A stretch of DNA of 54,204 nucleotides from Ruminococcus sp. GTDB lineage: Bacteria; Bacillota; Clostridia; Oscillospirales; Ruminococcaceae. Both the position numbers and the translations under genes were made by a program. The DNA lies in contig JALELB010000053.1 of the NCBI GenBank assembly GCA_022768805.1, forward strand, positions 1 through 54,204, written 5' to 3'. The notes below the pieces were generated by a model. The model was not told the DNA's origin, searched no databases, and saw nothing but the letters and a program-made list of their open reading frames with translations. Below are positions 9,021 through 17,389 of the stretch, piece after piece (the stretch's first letter is position 1; each line of letters opens with the position of its first letter).

Positions 9021-9338
9021 CTATGCTTCCTCCTTGATCAGTGGTTTCCCTGAAACGAATAATTTTCTTTTGCCCGTATTCAGAACAAGTGTCACTATCT
9101 GCTGGTCAATATACCCATCGCCGTGATAATCAACACTGCCTGTCAGCGTTTTGATAGAGCCTGATATTTCGCAGCTGCCGTCCGGTTTTATTGTGCCGCA
9201 GAAATGATTTTCATTTTTCATAATAATAAGACTGCCTTCAAGCTTATCCTGCATGACAGCCACCGACAGGATTCCATTTTTATTTCCAATCAGAGTCGAA
9301 AGTAAAATCTCATACTGATACTTTTTGATATTTACCAT
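9021..9338 (-). CDS. Small soluble protein, function unknown
   Basis: This 105-aa protein has alternating hydrophobic and polar residues that suggest beta strands (ILLSTLIGNKNGILSVAV, CEISGSIKTLTGSVDY). There is no signal peptide or membrane span, and I do not recognise the family. The ATG at 9338 has GAGGTCAG upstream; the ORF extends eight codons further without a better site. It is the first gene of the exporter operon, and its TAG stop is interlocked with the exporter's ribosome-binding site, suggesting translational coupling. Confidence 0.7.
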   Translation of the reverse strand: MVNIKKYQYEILLSTLIGNKNGILSVAVMQDKLEGSLIIMKNENHFCGTIKPDGSCEISGSIKTLTGSVDYHGDGYIDQQIVTLVLNTGKRKLFVSGKPLIKEEA

Positions 9339-9396
9339 TATCTGACCTCCCTCAATAAACATGATATTCTTTCAAAAAGGTATTTTCAACGGTCAA

Positions 9397-9425
9397 TTTA
9401 TCTGAATTGTGTAAATTCCGGACAA
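9397..9425 (-). promoter_or_regulatory. Candidate promoter of the exporter operon
   Basis: Minus-strand TTGTCC (9425-9420) and GATAAA (9402-9397) are 17 bp apart. The -10 match is moderate. A half-site GGTCAA (9391-9396) touches the -10 box. Confidence 0.45.
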
Positions 9426-9434
9426 ATGAGTATC

Positions 9435-9449
9435 ATTTGACGGTCAAAT
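9435..9449. promoter_or_regulatory. Candidate TetR operator
   Basis: ATTTGACGGTCAAAT is a 15-bp perfect palindrome around a central G, lying between the two divergent promoters. A partial copy (CGGTCAATTT) lies at 9390-9399, on the exporter side. Confidence 0.55.
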
Positions 9450-9464
9450 TCCAGCGATTATCCG

Positions 9465-9493
9465 TTGAAGCTTTTACCGGACAGGTGTATAAT
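9465..9493 (+). promoter_or_regulatory. Promoter of the tetR-type gene
   Basis: TTGAAG (9465-9470) and TATAAT (9488-9493) are separated by 17 bp, 23 bp before the ATG of the regulator. Confidence 0.75.
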
Positions 9494-9516
9494 AAATACA
9501 GAACGGAGGTACGCAA

Positions 9517-10098
9517 ATGAAACACGAGACAACGACATTAAACACGAAAAAAACAATAGCGGCTTCTCTCAAAAAATTCATGGAGAGAAAGCCGCTTTCA
9601 AAAATAACTGTAAGTGAAATCGTGACTGACTGCGGAATTAACCGCAATACGTTTTACTATCATTTTGAGGATATTCAGGCTCTGCTGAAATGGATGCTGG
9701 AGCAGGAGGCAGTAGAAGTTTTAAAAAATTTTGACCTGCTTCTTGACTATGAGGACGCAATAAATTTTGTACTGGACTATGTTGAAGAAAACAAGCATAT
9801 CCTTAACTGTGCATATGATTCCATGGGAAGGGACGAACTAAAAAGATTTTTTTACAATGATTTCTGCGGAATCATGCTAACAATAGTTACAAGGCTGGAA
9901 GAAATCCTCGGGCTTTCTCTGAGTGATGATTTCAGAAATTTTATATGTGATTTTTACACAGAAGCTCTTACAGCAAAACTGATAGAGGTTATGCGCAGCA
10001 AACAGCCCTATGACAGAGAAAAGCTTATTAGGTTTATTTCCATTACTTTTCAGGCATCATTACCGGAAGTGATTAAACGAGCATGTAAAGAAGAATAA
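9517..10098 (+). CDS. TetR/AcrR-family transcriptional regulator
   Basis: This 193-aa protein has the TetR N-terminal helix-turn-helix: KKTIAASLKKFMERKPLSKI, then ITVSEIVTDCGINRNTFYYH. This is the form seen in the DhaS-like branch (TetR with a helical C-terminal ligand domain). It is divergent from the exporter operon across a 178-bp intergenic region with a palindrome, so it most likely represses that operon and itself. The ligand is unknown. Codon use is AT-rich, like the exporter genes and unlike the flanks. The start has GGAGG about 9 nt upstream. Confidence 0.9.
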   Translation: MKHETTTLNTKKTIAASLKKFMERKPLSKITVSEIVTDCGINRNTFYYHFEDIQALLKWMLEQEAVEVLKNFDLLLDYEDAINFVLDYVEENKHILNCAYDSMGRDELKRFFYNDFCGIMLTIVTRLEEILGLSLSDDFRNFICDFYTEALTAKLIEVMRSKQPYDREKLIRFISITFQASLPEVIKRACKEE

Positions 10099-10153
10099 AA
10101 CAAAAGATGATGATGATAATACGAAATCATACAGTAGAAGCAGCGTTTCAACA

Positions 10154-10363
10154 TTGCCATATTCCTCCGATAAGGACGCTTGCTCTGTTCACTTTATCAG
10201 AACGGTTGTGCTGAAAGAAATAGTCCTTGGTGAGCTTAATACGTTGATTTCTTTTGACAAGGAGAACGAGGACGAGTTAGTGAGGGCAGCTATGTACAAC
10301 TCCATTCAGAAGCAGTCCTCGGAGCTGACTAAGGCGAAGAAGTCCCTGCACCAGGCAGAGAAA
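10154..10363 (+). pseudogene. Fragment of a large serine recombinase (TndX/DUF4368-type)
   Basis: The readable stretch SSDKDACSVHFIRTVVL, then EIVLGELNTLISFDKE and SIQKQSSELTKAKKSLHQAE, matches what I know of the end of the zinc-ribbon and start of the coiled-coil region of Tn4451-type serine recombinases. The catalytic N-terminal domain and the rest of the C terminus are absent, and the frame then runs into a terminator hairpin. I read it as a decayed remnant of a mobile element. Edges are approximate and it is unlikely to be functional. Confidence 0.7.
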
Positions 10364-10392
10364 GGCTGCGTAGGCTATTCTACGCAGCCTTT
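10361..10392. terminator. Bidirectional terminator-like hairpin
   Basis: AAAGGCTGCGTAG pairs with CTACGCAGCCTTT across a 6-nt loop (13-bp stem, with T/A tails on both sides). It lies 69 bp beyond the parC-like stop codon and also closes the recombinase remnant. Confidence 0.7.
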
Positions 10393-10435
10393 CATTCAAA
10401 TCATTAAAGCTTCTTGATGAGTACCTTCCCTTCCG

Positions 10436-10448
10436 CCGGAGTCCTTTT
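10436..10448 (-). repeat. Right copy of the 13-bp inverted repeat
   Basis: CCGGAGTCCTTTT is the exact reverse complement of 4806-4818. It sits between the recombinase remnant and the end of the topoisomerase gene. Confidence 0.55.
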
Positions 10449-10460
10449 TCCCTAGCTACC

Positions 10461-12704
10461 TTATGCCTCCGGGAAGGACAGCTGGTGGCTGTCCGGCAGA
10501 TCCTTTGCCAAGACGCCTGCCGCCGGAATATTCTTGACGCTGTATTTTTTCAGGGCTTCCAGCTGCTCCGGATCCACCGGCGCAACACTGTCCAGCACTG
10601 CCTTGGCTTTGAGGGTGACCACCTGTACGCCAATGGTATCCCGGGTGGATTTGGGCAGAATCATGGCGGTATGGAAGAGCAGCGCCCGGTTGTTGGTGGT
10701 GCGCACAAGCAGCGGTGTATCCTCCGGACAGTACAGGATCTCTACCAGCTTTGACTTGCCGGAATATGCGTTGGCAAGCCGCTTCCGGTTGGTCTTGGTG
10801 GCATAGGCGGCCAGGGGCACCTTGGCAATTTTGCCGTTTTCAAAGGCAAACAGGACAAAGCCGCTGTAGTCCGTGGTGGGAATCAGCTTCACCAGGCTTT
10901 CGTTGTCGTCAAAGCCCAGCTTTGCAGGGACATAATCCCCCAGCAGACTAGCCTTGGTATCATCAAAGGCACTGGCACGGCTTTTGTATACCTGACACTG
11001 GTCGGTAAAGAACAAGAGCTCCGTCCGGTTGGTTGCCTCGAACTGGGCGGCCATGGTATCCCCCTCCTTGAGCTTCTGCTCTCCGCTGACCCGCAGGGAC
11101 TGGGGGGGAATCTTCTTGAAGTAGCCGCTGGCGGAGCAGAACAGGTGTACCTGGTAATCCGGGATTTCCTCCTCCTCCGGGGTTTCCTCCAGCTGATCCG
11201 CATACAGGAACTGGGTGCGGCGGGGCTGTCCGTATTTTTCCCGGACGGATTTCAGCTCCTCCGTGATAATCCGGCGGATTTTCTTTGCATCCCCCAGAAT
11301 ATCCCGCATCTCGGCGATCTCTCCGGTGAGGGACTCCACCTCGGCAATGCGCTTGAGGATGTACTCCCGGTTCAGGTGCCGCAGCTTGATTTCCGCCACA
11401 TATTCCGCCTGGGTTTCGTCGATTCCGAATTCCACCATCAGGTTGGATACCACGTCCGCTTCTTCCTCGGTTTCCCGGACGATGCGGATGGCATGGTCAA
11501 TATCCAGCAGGATCTTCTGCAGACCCTCCAGCAGGTGCAGCTTTTCGGATTTCTTCTGTAAATCGAAATGCACCCGGCGCTTCACGCATTCCGCCCGGAA
11601 CGCCACCCATTCGGTGAGGATTTCCCGGACGCCCATGACCTTCGGGGTGCCGGCAATGAGAATGTTGAAGTTACAGGAGAAATTGTCCTGCAAGGGGGTC
11701 AGACGGAACAGCTTCTGCATCAGCTTGTCCGGGTCGGTTCCCCGCTTGCAGTCGATGGCAAGCTTCAGACCGTTCAGATCCGTTTCATCCCGGATATAAG
11801 AAATCTCCCGGATCTTATTGGCCTTGATAAGCTCAATGATCTTGTCCATAATGGCTTCGATGGTGGTGGAATAGGGGATCTCCGTAATCTCAATGCAGTT
11901 GGCAGCCTTGTCAAAGCTGTACTTTGCCCGGAGCCGGATGGAGCCCTTGCCGGTTTCATAGACCTTGCTGAGCTCCGCCTCGTCATAGAGCATGTAGGCG
12001 CCCCCGGGAAAATCCGGACCCTTCAGGGTGCTGAGCAGGTCATGCTCCGGATTCTTGATGAGGGCGATGCAGGTTTCACAGACCTCGGACAGGTTGAAGG
12101 GGCATACACTGCTTGCCATGGATACCGCAATGCCCATATTGGCGTTGACCAGCACGGAGGGGAAGGAGGCAGGCAGCAGGGTGGGCTCCGTCATGGTGTT
12201 GTCATAGTTGGGGGTGAAATCAACGGTTTCCTTGTCAATATCCCGGAACAGCTCGTTGCAGATAGGGTCCAGCTTCACCTCGGTGTACCGGGAGGCGGCG
12301 TAGGACATATCCCGGGAGTAGGCCTTGCCGAAATTGCCCTTGGAATCCACATAAGGGTGCAGCAGCGCCTCGTTGCCCCGGGCAAGCCGCACCATGGTTT
12401 CATAGATGGCGGCGTCTCCATGGGGATTGAGCCGCATGGTCTGTCCCACCACATTGGCGGATTTGGTGCGCTGGCCTGTCAGCAGCCCCATTTTGTACAT
12501 GGTATACAGCAGCTTCCGGTGGGAGGGCTTGAAGCCGTCTATTTCCGGCAGTGCCCGGGAGATGATGACGCTCATGGCGTAGGGCATATAGTTTTTTTCC
12601 AGGGTTTCGGTGATCTTTTCCTCTACCACAATCCCGGCGCCCTCGATATAGGCGTTGGGAATGGCAGCTCGCTTCTGCTGGGGTTCCTTTTTCTTTCGTG
12701 CCAC
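10461..12704 (-). CDS. parC: Type IIA topoisomerase A subunit, topoisomerase IV-like
   Basis: This 747-aa subunit breaks and rejoins DNA with the ParE-like partner encoded just upstream. The active-site tyrosine is Tyr140 in AASRYTE. The winged-helix/tower region is complete, but the C-terminal beta-pinwheel is short and shows no QRRGGKG GyrA box, which favours ParC over GyrA. The quinolone-region motif reads HGDAAIYE (95-102), with Ala where Ser is usual. The start is GTG at 12704 with AAGGAGGG 6 nt upstream, 12 bp after the parE stop, so the two are co-transcribed. The parC/gyrA distinction is moderately sure. Confidence 0.88.
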   Translation of the reverse strand: MARKKKEPQQKRAAIPNAYIEGAGIVVEEKITETLEKNYMPYAMSVIISRALPEIDGFKPSHRKLLYTMYKMGLLTGQRTKSANVVGQTMRLNPHGDAAIYETMVRLARGNEALLHPYVDSKGNFGKAYSRDMSYAASRYTEVKLDPICNELFRDIDKETVDFTPNYDNTMTEPTLLPASFPSVLVNANMGIAVSMASSVCPFNLSEVCETCIALIKNPEHDLLSTLKGPDFPGGAYMLYDEAELSKVYETGKGSIRLRAKYSFDKAANCIEITEIPYSTTIEAIMDKIIELIKANKIREISYIRDETDLNGLKLAIDCKRGTDPDKLMQKLFRLTPLQDNFSCNFNILIAGTPKVMGVREILTEWVAFRAECVKRRVHFDLQKKSEKLHLLEGLQKILLDIDHAIRIVRETEEEADVVSNLMVEFGIDETQAEYVAEIKLRHLNREYILKRIAEVESLTGEIAEMRDILGDAKKIRRIITEELKSVREKYGQPRRTQFLYADQLEETPEEEEIPDYQVHLFCSASGYFKKIPPQSLRVSGEQKLKEGDTMAAQFEATNRTELLFFTDQCQVYKSRASAFDDTKASLLGDYVPAKLGFDDNESLVKLIPTTDYSGFVLFAFENGKIAKVPLAAYATKTNRKRLANAYSGKSKLVEILYCPEDTPLLVRTTNNRALLFHTAMILPKSTRDTIGVQVVTLKAKAVLDSVAPVDPEQLEALKKYSVKNIPAAGVLAKDLPDSHQLSFPEA

Positions 12705-12716
12705 TGGTGTCCCTCC

Positions 12717-14699
12717 TTATGAAATGTCGGCAAGCTCCAGATAATCGCCGCCGTATTCGGAAATGAAATCCTTTCTTGCCTGTAGATTGTCCCCCAAGAG
12801 CATGTCAAAGGCGGCAAAGGTCTTTTCCGCCTCGTCGGAGGTGACCTGGATCAGCCGGCGGGTTGCCGGGTTCATGGTAGTCAGGGACATCATTTCCGGT
12901 TCGTTTTCACCCAGACCCTTGGACCGCTGGATGGTGAATTTCTTCCCCTCCAGTTCGGACAGAATCTTGGTTTTTTCCTTTTCTGTGTATGCGAAATAGG
13001 CCTTATCCTTGCTGTTGATTTCGTACAGGGGGGATTCTGCAATATATACATACCCCTCGTCAATGAGGGTGGGGGTCAGCCGGTACAGCATGGTGAGAAT
13101 CAGGGTGCGGATCTGGAAGCCGTCCACGTCCGCATCCGTACAGATGACGATCTTGTGCCAGCGCAGATTCTCCAGGGAGAAGGAGGACAGATCCTTATTG
13201 GCCTTGGAACGGACCTCCACCCCGCAGCCCAGCACCTTGATGATGTCGGTGATGATTTCGTTCTTGAAAATCTTGGCGTAGTCCGCCTTCAGACAGTTGA
13301 GAATCTTGCCCCGCACCGGGATCACCGCCTGGAATTCCGCCTCCCGGGCCAGCTTTACGGAGCCTAATGCGGAGTCGCCCTCCACAATATACAGCTCCCG
13401 CCGGGTAGTGTCCTTTGTGCGGCAGTCCACGAATTTCTGCACCATGTTGGACAGATCAATGGTGCCCGCCAGCTTCTTTTTCAGGTTCAGCCGGGTGCGC
13501 TCCGCATTCTCACGGCTGCGCTTGTTCACCAGAATCTGCTCACAGATCCTGGTGGCCTCGTCCGGATTTTCAATAAAGTAAACCTCCAGCTGGTGCTTGA
13601 GGAATTCTGTCATGGCCTCGTAGATGAATTTGTTGGTAATGGCCTTTTTCGTCTGGTTTTCATAGGAGGTCTGGGTGGAAAAGCCGGAGGATACCAGCAC
13701 AAGACAGTCCTCGATATCCGCATAGGCAATCTTGCTTTCGTTCTTCAGATACTTGCCGTTCTGCTTGAGATAGCTGTCGATCTGGGAAACAAAGGCCTGG
13801 CGCACAGCCCGTTCCGGAGAGCCGCCATGCTCCAGAAAGCTGGAGTTGTGATAATATTCCGCCAGCTTGATCTGGTTGGAGAAGGTAAGCGCCACGTTGA
13901 TTCGTACCTTGTACTCCGGCTTGTCCGCCCGGTCCCGCCCCTTTTTTTCGCACTGCCAGTGCTGAATGGAGGTCAGCGCCTTGTCCCCGACGATTTCCTG
14001 TACATAGTCGGTAATGCCGTTTTCATAGCGGAATTCCCGGACGGAGAAGCTGCCGTCCTCCCCCTGGCTCCGGTAGGTGAACAGCAGATTCGGGTTGACG
14101 ATGGCCTGCCGCCGGAGAATGTCCCAGAAGAACTCGTCCGGAATCTGAATGTCGGTGAATACATCCAGATCCGGCTTCCACCGGGTCCGGGTGCCGGTTT
14201 TTTTCTGGGTGGTGGGCTCCTTTTTTAATCCGCCCACGTTGTCACCATGCTCAAAATGCAGGTTATAGCGGAACCCGTCCCGGAAGATCTCCACGTCCAT
14301 GAATTCCGAGGCAAACTGGGTAGCGCACAGACCCAGGCCGTTCAGACCCAGGGAGTAGGCGTAGGTATCCGCCTCTGCGTCATACTTTCCCCCGGCGTAA
14401 AGCTCACAGTAGACCAGCTCCCAGTTATAGCGCTTTTCCGTGTTGTTATAGTCCACCGGGCAGCCTCTGCCGAAATCCTGCACCTCGATGGTCTGATCCT
14501 GATAGCGGGTGACGATGATATGATCCCCGAAGCCGGCACGGGCTTCATCAATGGAGTTGGAGATGACCTCAAAGACAGAGTGCTCGCAGCCGTCCAGTCC
14601 GTCCGAGCCGAAAATAACACCGGGCCGCTTGCGCACCTTGTCTGCGCCCTTGAGCATGGTAATGCTCTCGTTGCCGTAATCCACCTGCTTTTTCGCCAT
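12717..14699 (-). CDS. parE: Type IIA topoisomerase B subunit (ATPase), topoisomerase IV-like
   Basis: This 660-aa GHKL ATPase subunit drives strand passage. The ATP-binding asparagine is in EVISNSIDEAR. The lid motif GLNGLGLCATQF follows, then a transducer domain with ITNKFIYEA. The Toprim signature EGDSALGSVKLARE is followed by PVRGKILNC and the DADVDG metal site. The C-terminal PEMMSLTTMNPATRRL tail is typical. ATG at 14699 (MAKKQVDYGN) is preferred because AAAGGAA lies about 10 nt upstream; two ATG/GTG alternatives lie slightly further upstream. The gene order is parE then parC. Confidence 0.9.
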   Translation of the reverse strand: MAKKQVDYGNESITMLKGADKVRKRPGVIFGSDGLDGCEHSVFEVISNSIDEARAGFGDHIIVTRYQDQTIEVQDFGRGCPVDYNNTEKRYNWELVYCELYAGGKYDAEADTYAYSLGLNGLGLCATQFASEFMDVEIFRDGFRYNLHFEHGDNVGGLKKEPTTQKKTGTRTRWKPDLDVFTDIQIPDEFFWDILRRQAIVNPNLLFTYRSQGEDGSFSVREFRYENGITDYVQEIVGDKALTSIQHWQCEKKGRDRADKPEYKVRINVALTFSNQIKLAEYYHNSSFLEHGGSPERAVRQAFVSQIDSYLKQNGKYLKNESKIAYADIEDCLVLVSSGFSTQTSYENQTKKAITNKFIYEAMTEFLKHQLEVYFIENPDEATRICEQILVNKRSRENAERTRLNLKKKLAGTIDLSNMVQKFVDCRTKDTTRRELYIVEGDSALGSVKLAREAEFQAVIPVRGKILNCLKADYAKIFKNEIITDIIKVLGCGVEVRSKANKDLSSFSLENLRWHKIVICTDADVDGFQIRTLILTMLYRLTPTLIDEGYVYIAESPLYEINSKDKAYFAYTEKEKTKILSELEGKKFTIQRSKGLGENEPEMMSLTTMNPATRRLIQVTSDEAEKTFAAFDMLLGDNLQARKDFISEYGGDYLELADIS

Positions 14700-14813
14700 G
14701 TGCATACCGTTCCTTTCCTGGGCAACCTGACCCGATACCACCGGAGGGCTCGTGGAGGGTTACCTGATCCGTCATACAGGGCGGCAGTATCCTGACGCCG
14801 CCTAAACCCTAAT

Positions 14814-14842
14814 ATTATACCATTATTTTGCGGAGAATGCAA
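14814..14842 (-). promoter_or_regulatory. Sigma-A promoter of parE-parC
   Basis: Minus-strand TTGCAT (14842-14837) and TATAAT (14819-14814) are 17 bp apart. The predicted leader is about 108 nt. Confidence 0.8.
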
Positions 14843-14879
14843 GGGCTGAACCAGCCGGATTTGTGCAGTGCTGCTTGAA

Positions 14880-14908
14880 TTGACCTTTTTCGACCCTTGT
14901 GGTATAAT
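14880..14908 (+). promoter_or_regulatory. Sigma-A promoter of the clostripain-like gene
   Basis: TTGACC (14880-14885) and TATAAT (14903-14908) are 17 bp apart. It diverges from the parE promoter 38 bp away. The leader is about 150 nt; I see no known riboswitch or credible gene in it. Confidence 0.8.
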
Positions 14909-15068
14909 GAGGACGGATATATAAGGGTTAGCGGAATGGAACAGATCAAACACAGAGGGTACCGGGGCTCTGGACTCCGGCTGTTTATTTTCGATTTTGT
15001 ATACAATATGTTTTCTATGACCTGCATCGGGCAAGGCCTATGGATCAGACCATTAGCGGGGGGATCTT

Positions 15069-17261
15069 ATGAACTGCAAACACATCAAACACATGGCCGC
15101 GCTGCTGCTTTCCGGGAGCATGCTGCTGAGCGCAGGAGGATGTCTGAGCCTGGAGGAGGAAAGTGCCGGGGGCGGCAGAACGGAATCCGTGCCACAGGCT
15201 ACCTTTGAACAGAGTGCGATTAGGGTTACACCCACCGGGGAAACCGGTACCCGGCTTTCCGCTTCCGGGAACGGTGCACTGACCATTGACCGCAGCCGGC
15301 GGGAAACGGTGACGCCCATGGGGGCGGAGGGCACCTGGACCGTATTCGTCTATATGTGCGGCAGCGATCTGGAAAGCGAGGACGGTTCCGGCACGGAGGA
15401 TCTGGAGGAAATGCAGGCGGCAGCCACCGGCAGCAATGTGCGCTTTGTGGTGCAGACCGGAGGGGCGGAGGAATGGTCCGCAGGAGAGGTGGATCCGGAC
15501 AGGCTGGACCGGTTTGTGATCTGCGATGGGGACATAAAAAAAGTAGGAAGTGAGCCCGGTGCCAGCATGGGGGACGGCAGCACCCTGGCGAATTTTCTTG
15601 CCTGGGGGATTGCATCCTATCCGGCGGCCAATATGGGGCTGGTGCTCTGGAATCACGGCAGCGGCAGCATCTGCGGTGTATGCTTTGATGAGCTCTACGA
15701 GGATGACAGCCTGTCCCTGCCGGAGCTGGGCAGCGCCCTGGAATGCGTATACCCGGATATGACGGATACCTTCCGGTTTATCGGCTTTGACGCCTGTCTG
15801 ATGGCAACTGTGGAAACAGCCAACATGCTGGTACCCCACGGGGATTATATGTATGCCTCCCAGGATACGGAGCCGGGCTACGGCTGGGATTATACTGCAC
15901 TGGGGGATTATCTGGGCAGCCATCCGGAGACGGACGGCGCTGCGCTGGGAAAGCTGGTGTGTGACAGCTATTATGATGCCTGTGTGGATTGCGGCAGCGA
16001 GGAGGAGGCAACCTTTTCCTGTACCGATCTGAGCCGTATGGATGCCTTCATGCAGAGCTGGAATGAAACTGCCCGGCAGATGTATGCCCTGACGGAGAAT
16101 CCGGAACAGCTTGCGGAGCTGGTCCGGGGCATTACCGGGGCTCTGAACTTCGGCGGCAACAACAAGGCAGAGGGCTATACCAATATGGTAGATGCAGGCT
16201 GTATCCTGGAAAACACCCGCCGGCTTCTGCCCGGGGCGAAGGACACCCTGACCGCTCTGGAGGCGTGTGTGACCTATCGCCGAAACGGAGAGCGCCGGCA
16301 GGACGCCACAGGGCTTGCCACATACTATCCGCTCTGCATCCAGGGCTCCGAGGAGCTTTCTGTATTCCGGAATGTCTGCATCAGTCCCTGGTATCTGTCC
16401 TTTGTGGACAAGATTGCCTACGGCGCAGATCATGAGGGTATGCTGGAGGGCTACCGGAAGGATCTGTGGATGGGGGAGGATTCTCTCTTCTGGAGTGAGA
16501 CGGCGCTGGAAACATCGGACTGGAGCTGGGCGTACTGGAACCGGGACCAGGGTATTTCCATCGGCCTGCCGGGAGAGGATGGAGAGACCCATGTGGAATA
16601 CGATACGGAGCCTTATATGGATGAGGATGGGTCCTATATGTTCCAGCTGTCGGAGGAATCCCTGTGGGAAACGGACTCCGTTTACAATTGCCTGTATATG
16701 ATCCTGGAGGATGAACGCCTGCTGGATCTGGGGGCGGATGATGACGTGTACATGGACTGGGACACCGGCGAGGTGTACGACTGCTTTGACGGATACTGGT
16801 TTGCCCTGCCGGACGGTCAGCCCCTGGCTGCATTTATTGCGGAGAGGGGTGAGGATTACAATATTTACGCTGCCCCAATTATCCTGAACGGGGTGGATAC
16901 CAACCTGCGGATCCGGCAGGATTACGATGGATATGATTATCCCGATATGACCACTACCATTCTGGGCGTGTGGGACGGCATTGATACAGACAGCGGCCAG
17001 GCAGCCCGGACGATCCGCCCCTTGAATAAGGGGGACGTGATCGAACCCCGGTATTCTGCCTATGATCCGGAAAGCTGGGAAGAAAGTACCTTTGTGGGCA
17101 GCGAGTTTGTCTATACCGGAGACCCTGCGCTGGAGGAGTTTATTCTGCCGGATGGAGATTACTACTACGGCTTTTGTATCAATGACATCTACGGGGGAGA
17201 GACTTATACGGATTATGTGATTTACAACGTGGAGGGTGAAGACGTTTATTACTACGAATAA
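15069..17261 (+). CDS. Clostripain-like (family C11) cysteine protease, lipoprotein
   Basis: This 730-aa exported protein has a signal peptide ending in a lipobox-like SAGGC (Cys25), so it is probably membrane-anchored on the outside. The C11 domain begins at TWTVFVYMCGSDLES near residue 95. The catalytic dyad is His196 in LWNHGSGS and Cys243 in FDACLMA. Family members cut after Arg or Lys and often self-process. The C-terminal 300 residues are acidic, tyrosine-rich and probably beta-structured; I cannot name that part. The gene has its own promoter and a strong terminator, so it stands alone. GGGGGGAT precedes the ATG. Confidence 0.92.
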   Translation: MNCKHIKHMAALLLSGSMLLSAGGCLSLEEESAGGGRTESVPQATFEQSAIRVTPTGETGTRLSASGNGALTIDRSRRETVTPMGAEGTWTVFVYMCGSDLESEDGSGTEDLEEMQAAATGSNVRFVVQTGGAEEWSAGEVDPDRLDRFVICDGDIKKVGSEPGASMGDGSTLANFLAWGIASYPAANMGLVLWNHGSGSICGVCFDELYEDDSLSLPELGSALECVYPDMTDTFRFIGFDACLMATVETANMLVPHGDYMYASQDTEPGYGWDYTALGDYLGSHPETDGAALGKLVCDSYYDACVDCGSEEEATFSCTDLSRMDAFMQSWNETARQMYALTENPEQLAELVRGITGALNFGGNNKAEGYTNMVDAGCILENTRRLLPGAKDTLTALEACVTYRRNGERRQDATGLATYYPLCIQGSEELSVFRNVCISPWYLSFVDKIAYGADHEGMLEGYRKDLWMGEDSLFWSETALETSDWSWAYWNRDQGISIGLPGEDGETHVEYDTEPYMDEDGSYMFQLSEESLWETDSVYNCLYMILEDERLLDLGADDDVYMDWDTGEVYDCFDGYWFALPDGQPLAAFIAERGEDYNIYAAPIILNGVDTNLRIRQDYDGYDYPDMTTTILGVWDGIDTDSGQAARTIRPLNKGDVIEPRYSAYDPESWEESTFVGSEFVYTGDPALEEFILPDGDYYYGFCINDIYGGETYTDYVIYNVEGEDVYYYE

Positions 17262-17271
17262 TGCAGCACCA

Positions 17272-17278
17272 TTCGACA
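17272..17278 (-). promoter_or_regulatory. Single Spo0A-box-like heptamer
   Basis: TTCGACA, the complement of TGTCGAA, lies between the clostripain stop and its terminator. It matches the Spo0A core box but its position gives no clear function. Confidence 0.3.
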
Positions 17279-17293
17279 AAAAATAAAATATTT

Positions 17294-17320
17294 AGGAGGC
17301 TTTCAACAAGCCTCCTTTTC
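17294..17320 (+). terminator. Intrinsic terminator of the clostripain-like gene
   Basis: AGGAGGCTT pairs with AAGCCTCCT over a 5-nt loop, followed by TTTCTTTT. Confidence 0.9.
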
Positions 17321-17336
17321 TTTTGGTTGCCAATTT

Positions 17337-17389
17337 TGTCGAAAATAATCGAAACTTGCGGAAATGGTGCAGATTGTCCATGCTATACT
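17337..17389 (+). promoter_or_regulatory. Putative Spo0A-activated promoter with 22-bp spacer
   Basis: A perfect TGTCGAA box (17337-17343) is followed one helical turn later by AATCGAA (17347-17353). Just downstream are TTGCGG (17356-17361), a 22-bp spacer and TATACT (17384-17389) with an extended TGC. Tandem 0A boxes at the -35 with a long spacer are the hallmark of Spo0A-activated sigma-A promoters such as B. subtilis spoIIG. Function here is inferred. Confidence 0.55.

Larger units (their letters stand above)
4806..10448. mobile_element. AT-rich putative acquired island carrying an MMPL/TetR module
   Basis: Base composition and codon use change sharply near 4830 and again near 10430: the block is rich in A/T-ending codons, while both flanks are GC-rich. 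The block holds a divergent regulator/exporter module and, at its right end, a fragment of a large serine recombinase. A 13-bp inverted repeat sits at the two edges. No intact recombinase or integrase is present. Acquisition by transfer is an inference from these three signs. Confidence 0.5.

Noticed and set aside
10461..14699. Calling the pair gyrA/gyrB
   Set aside because: The A subunit has a short C-terminal domain and no GyrA box, and the order and length fit the topoisomerase IV-like pair of Clostridia. The gyrase genes are expected near dnaA. Some uncertainty remains.
14909..15068. Small plus-strand gene in the leader of the clostripain-like gene
   Set aside because: The open frame from 14897 runs through the promoter and into the protease gene in another frame, with no plausible start site or conserved look.
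15045..17279. Long 744-codon open frame on the minus strand
   Set aside because: It is the mirror of the clostripain-like gene. It lacks a sensible ribosome-binding site and its translation has no recognisable domains, while the plus strand has catalytic motifs, a signal peptide and a promoter.
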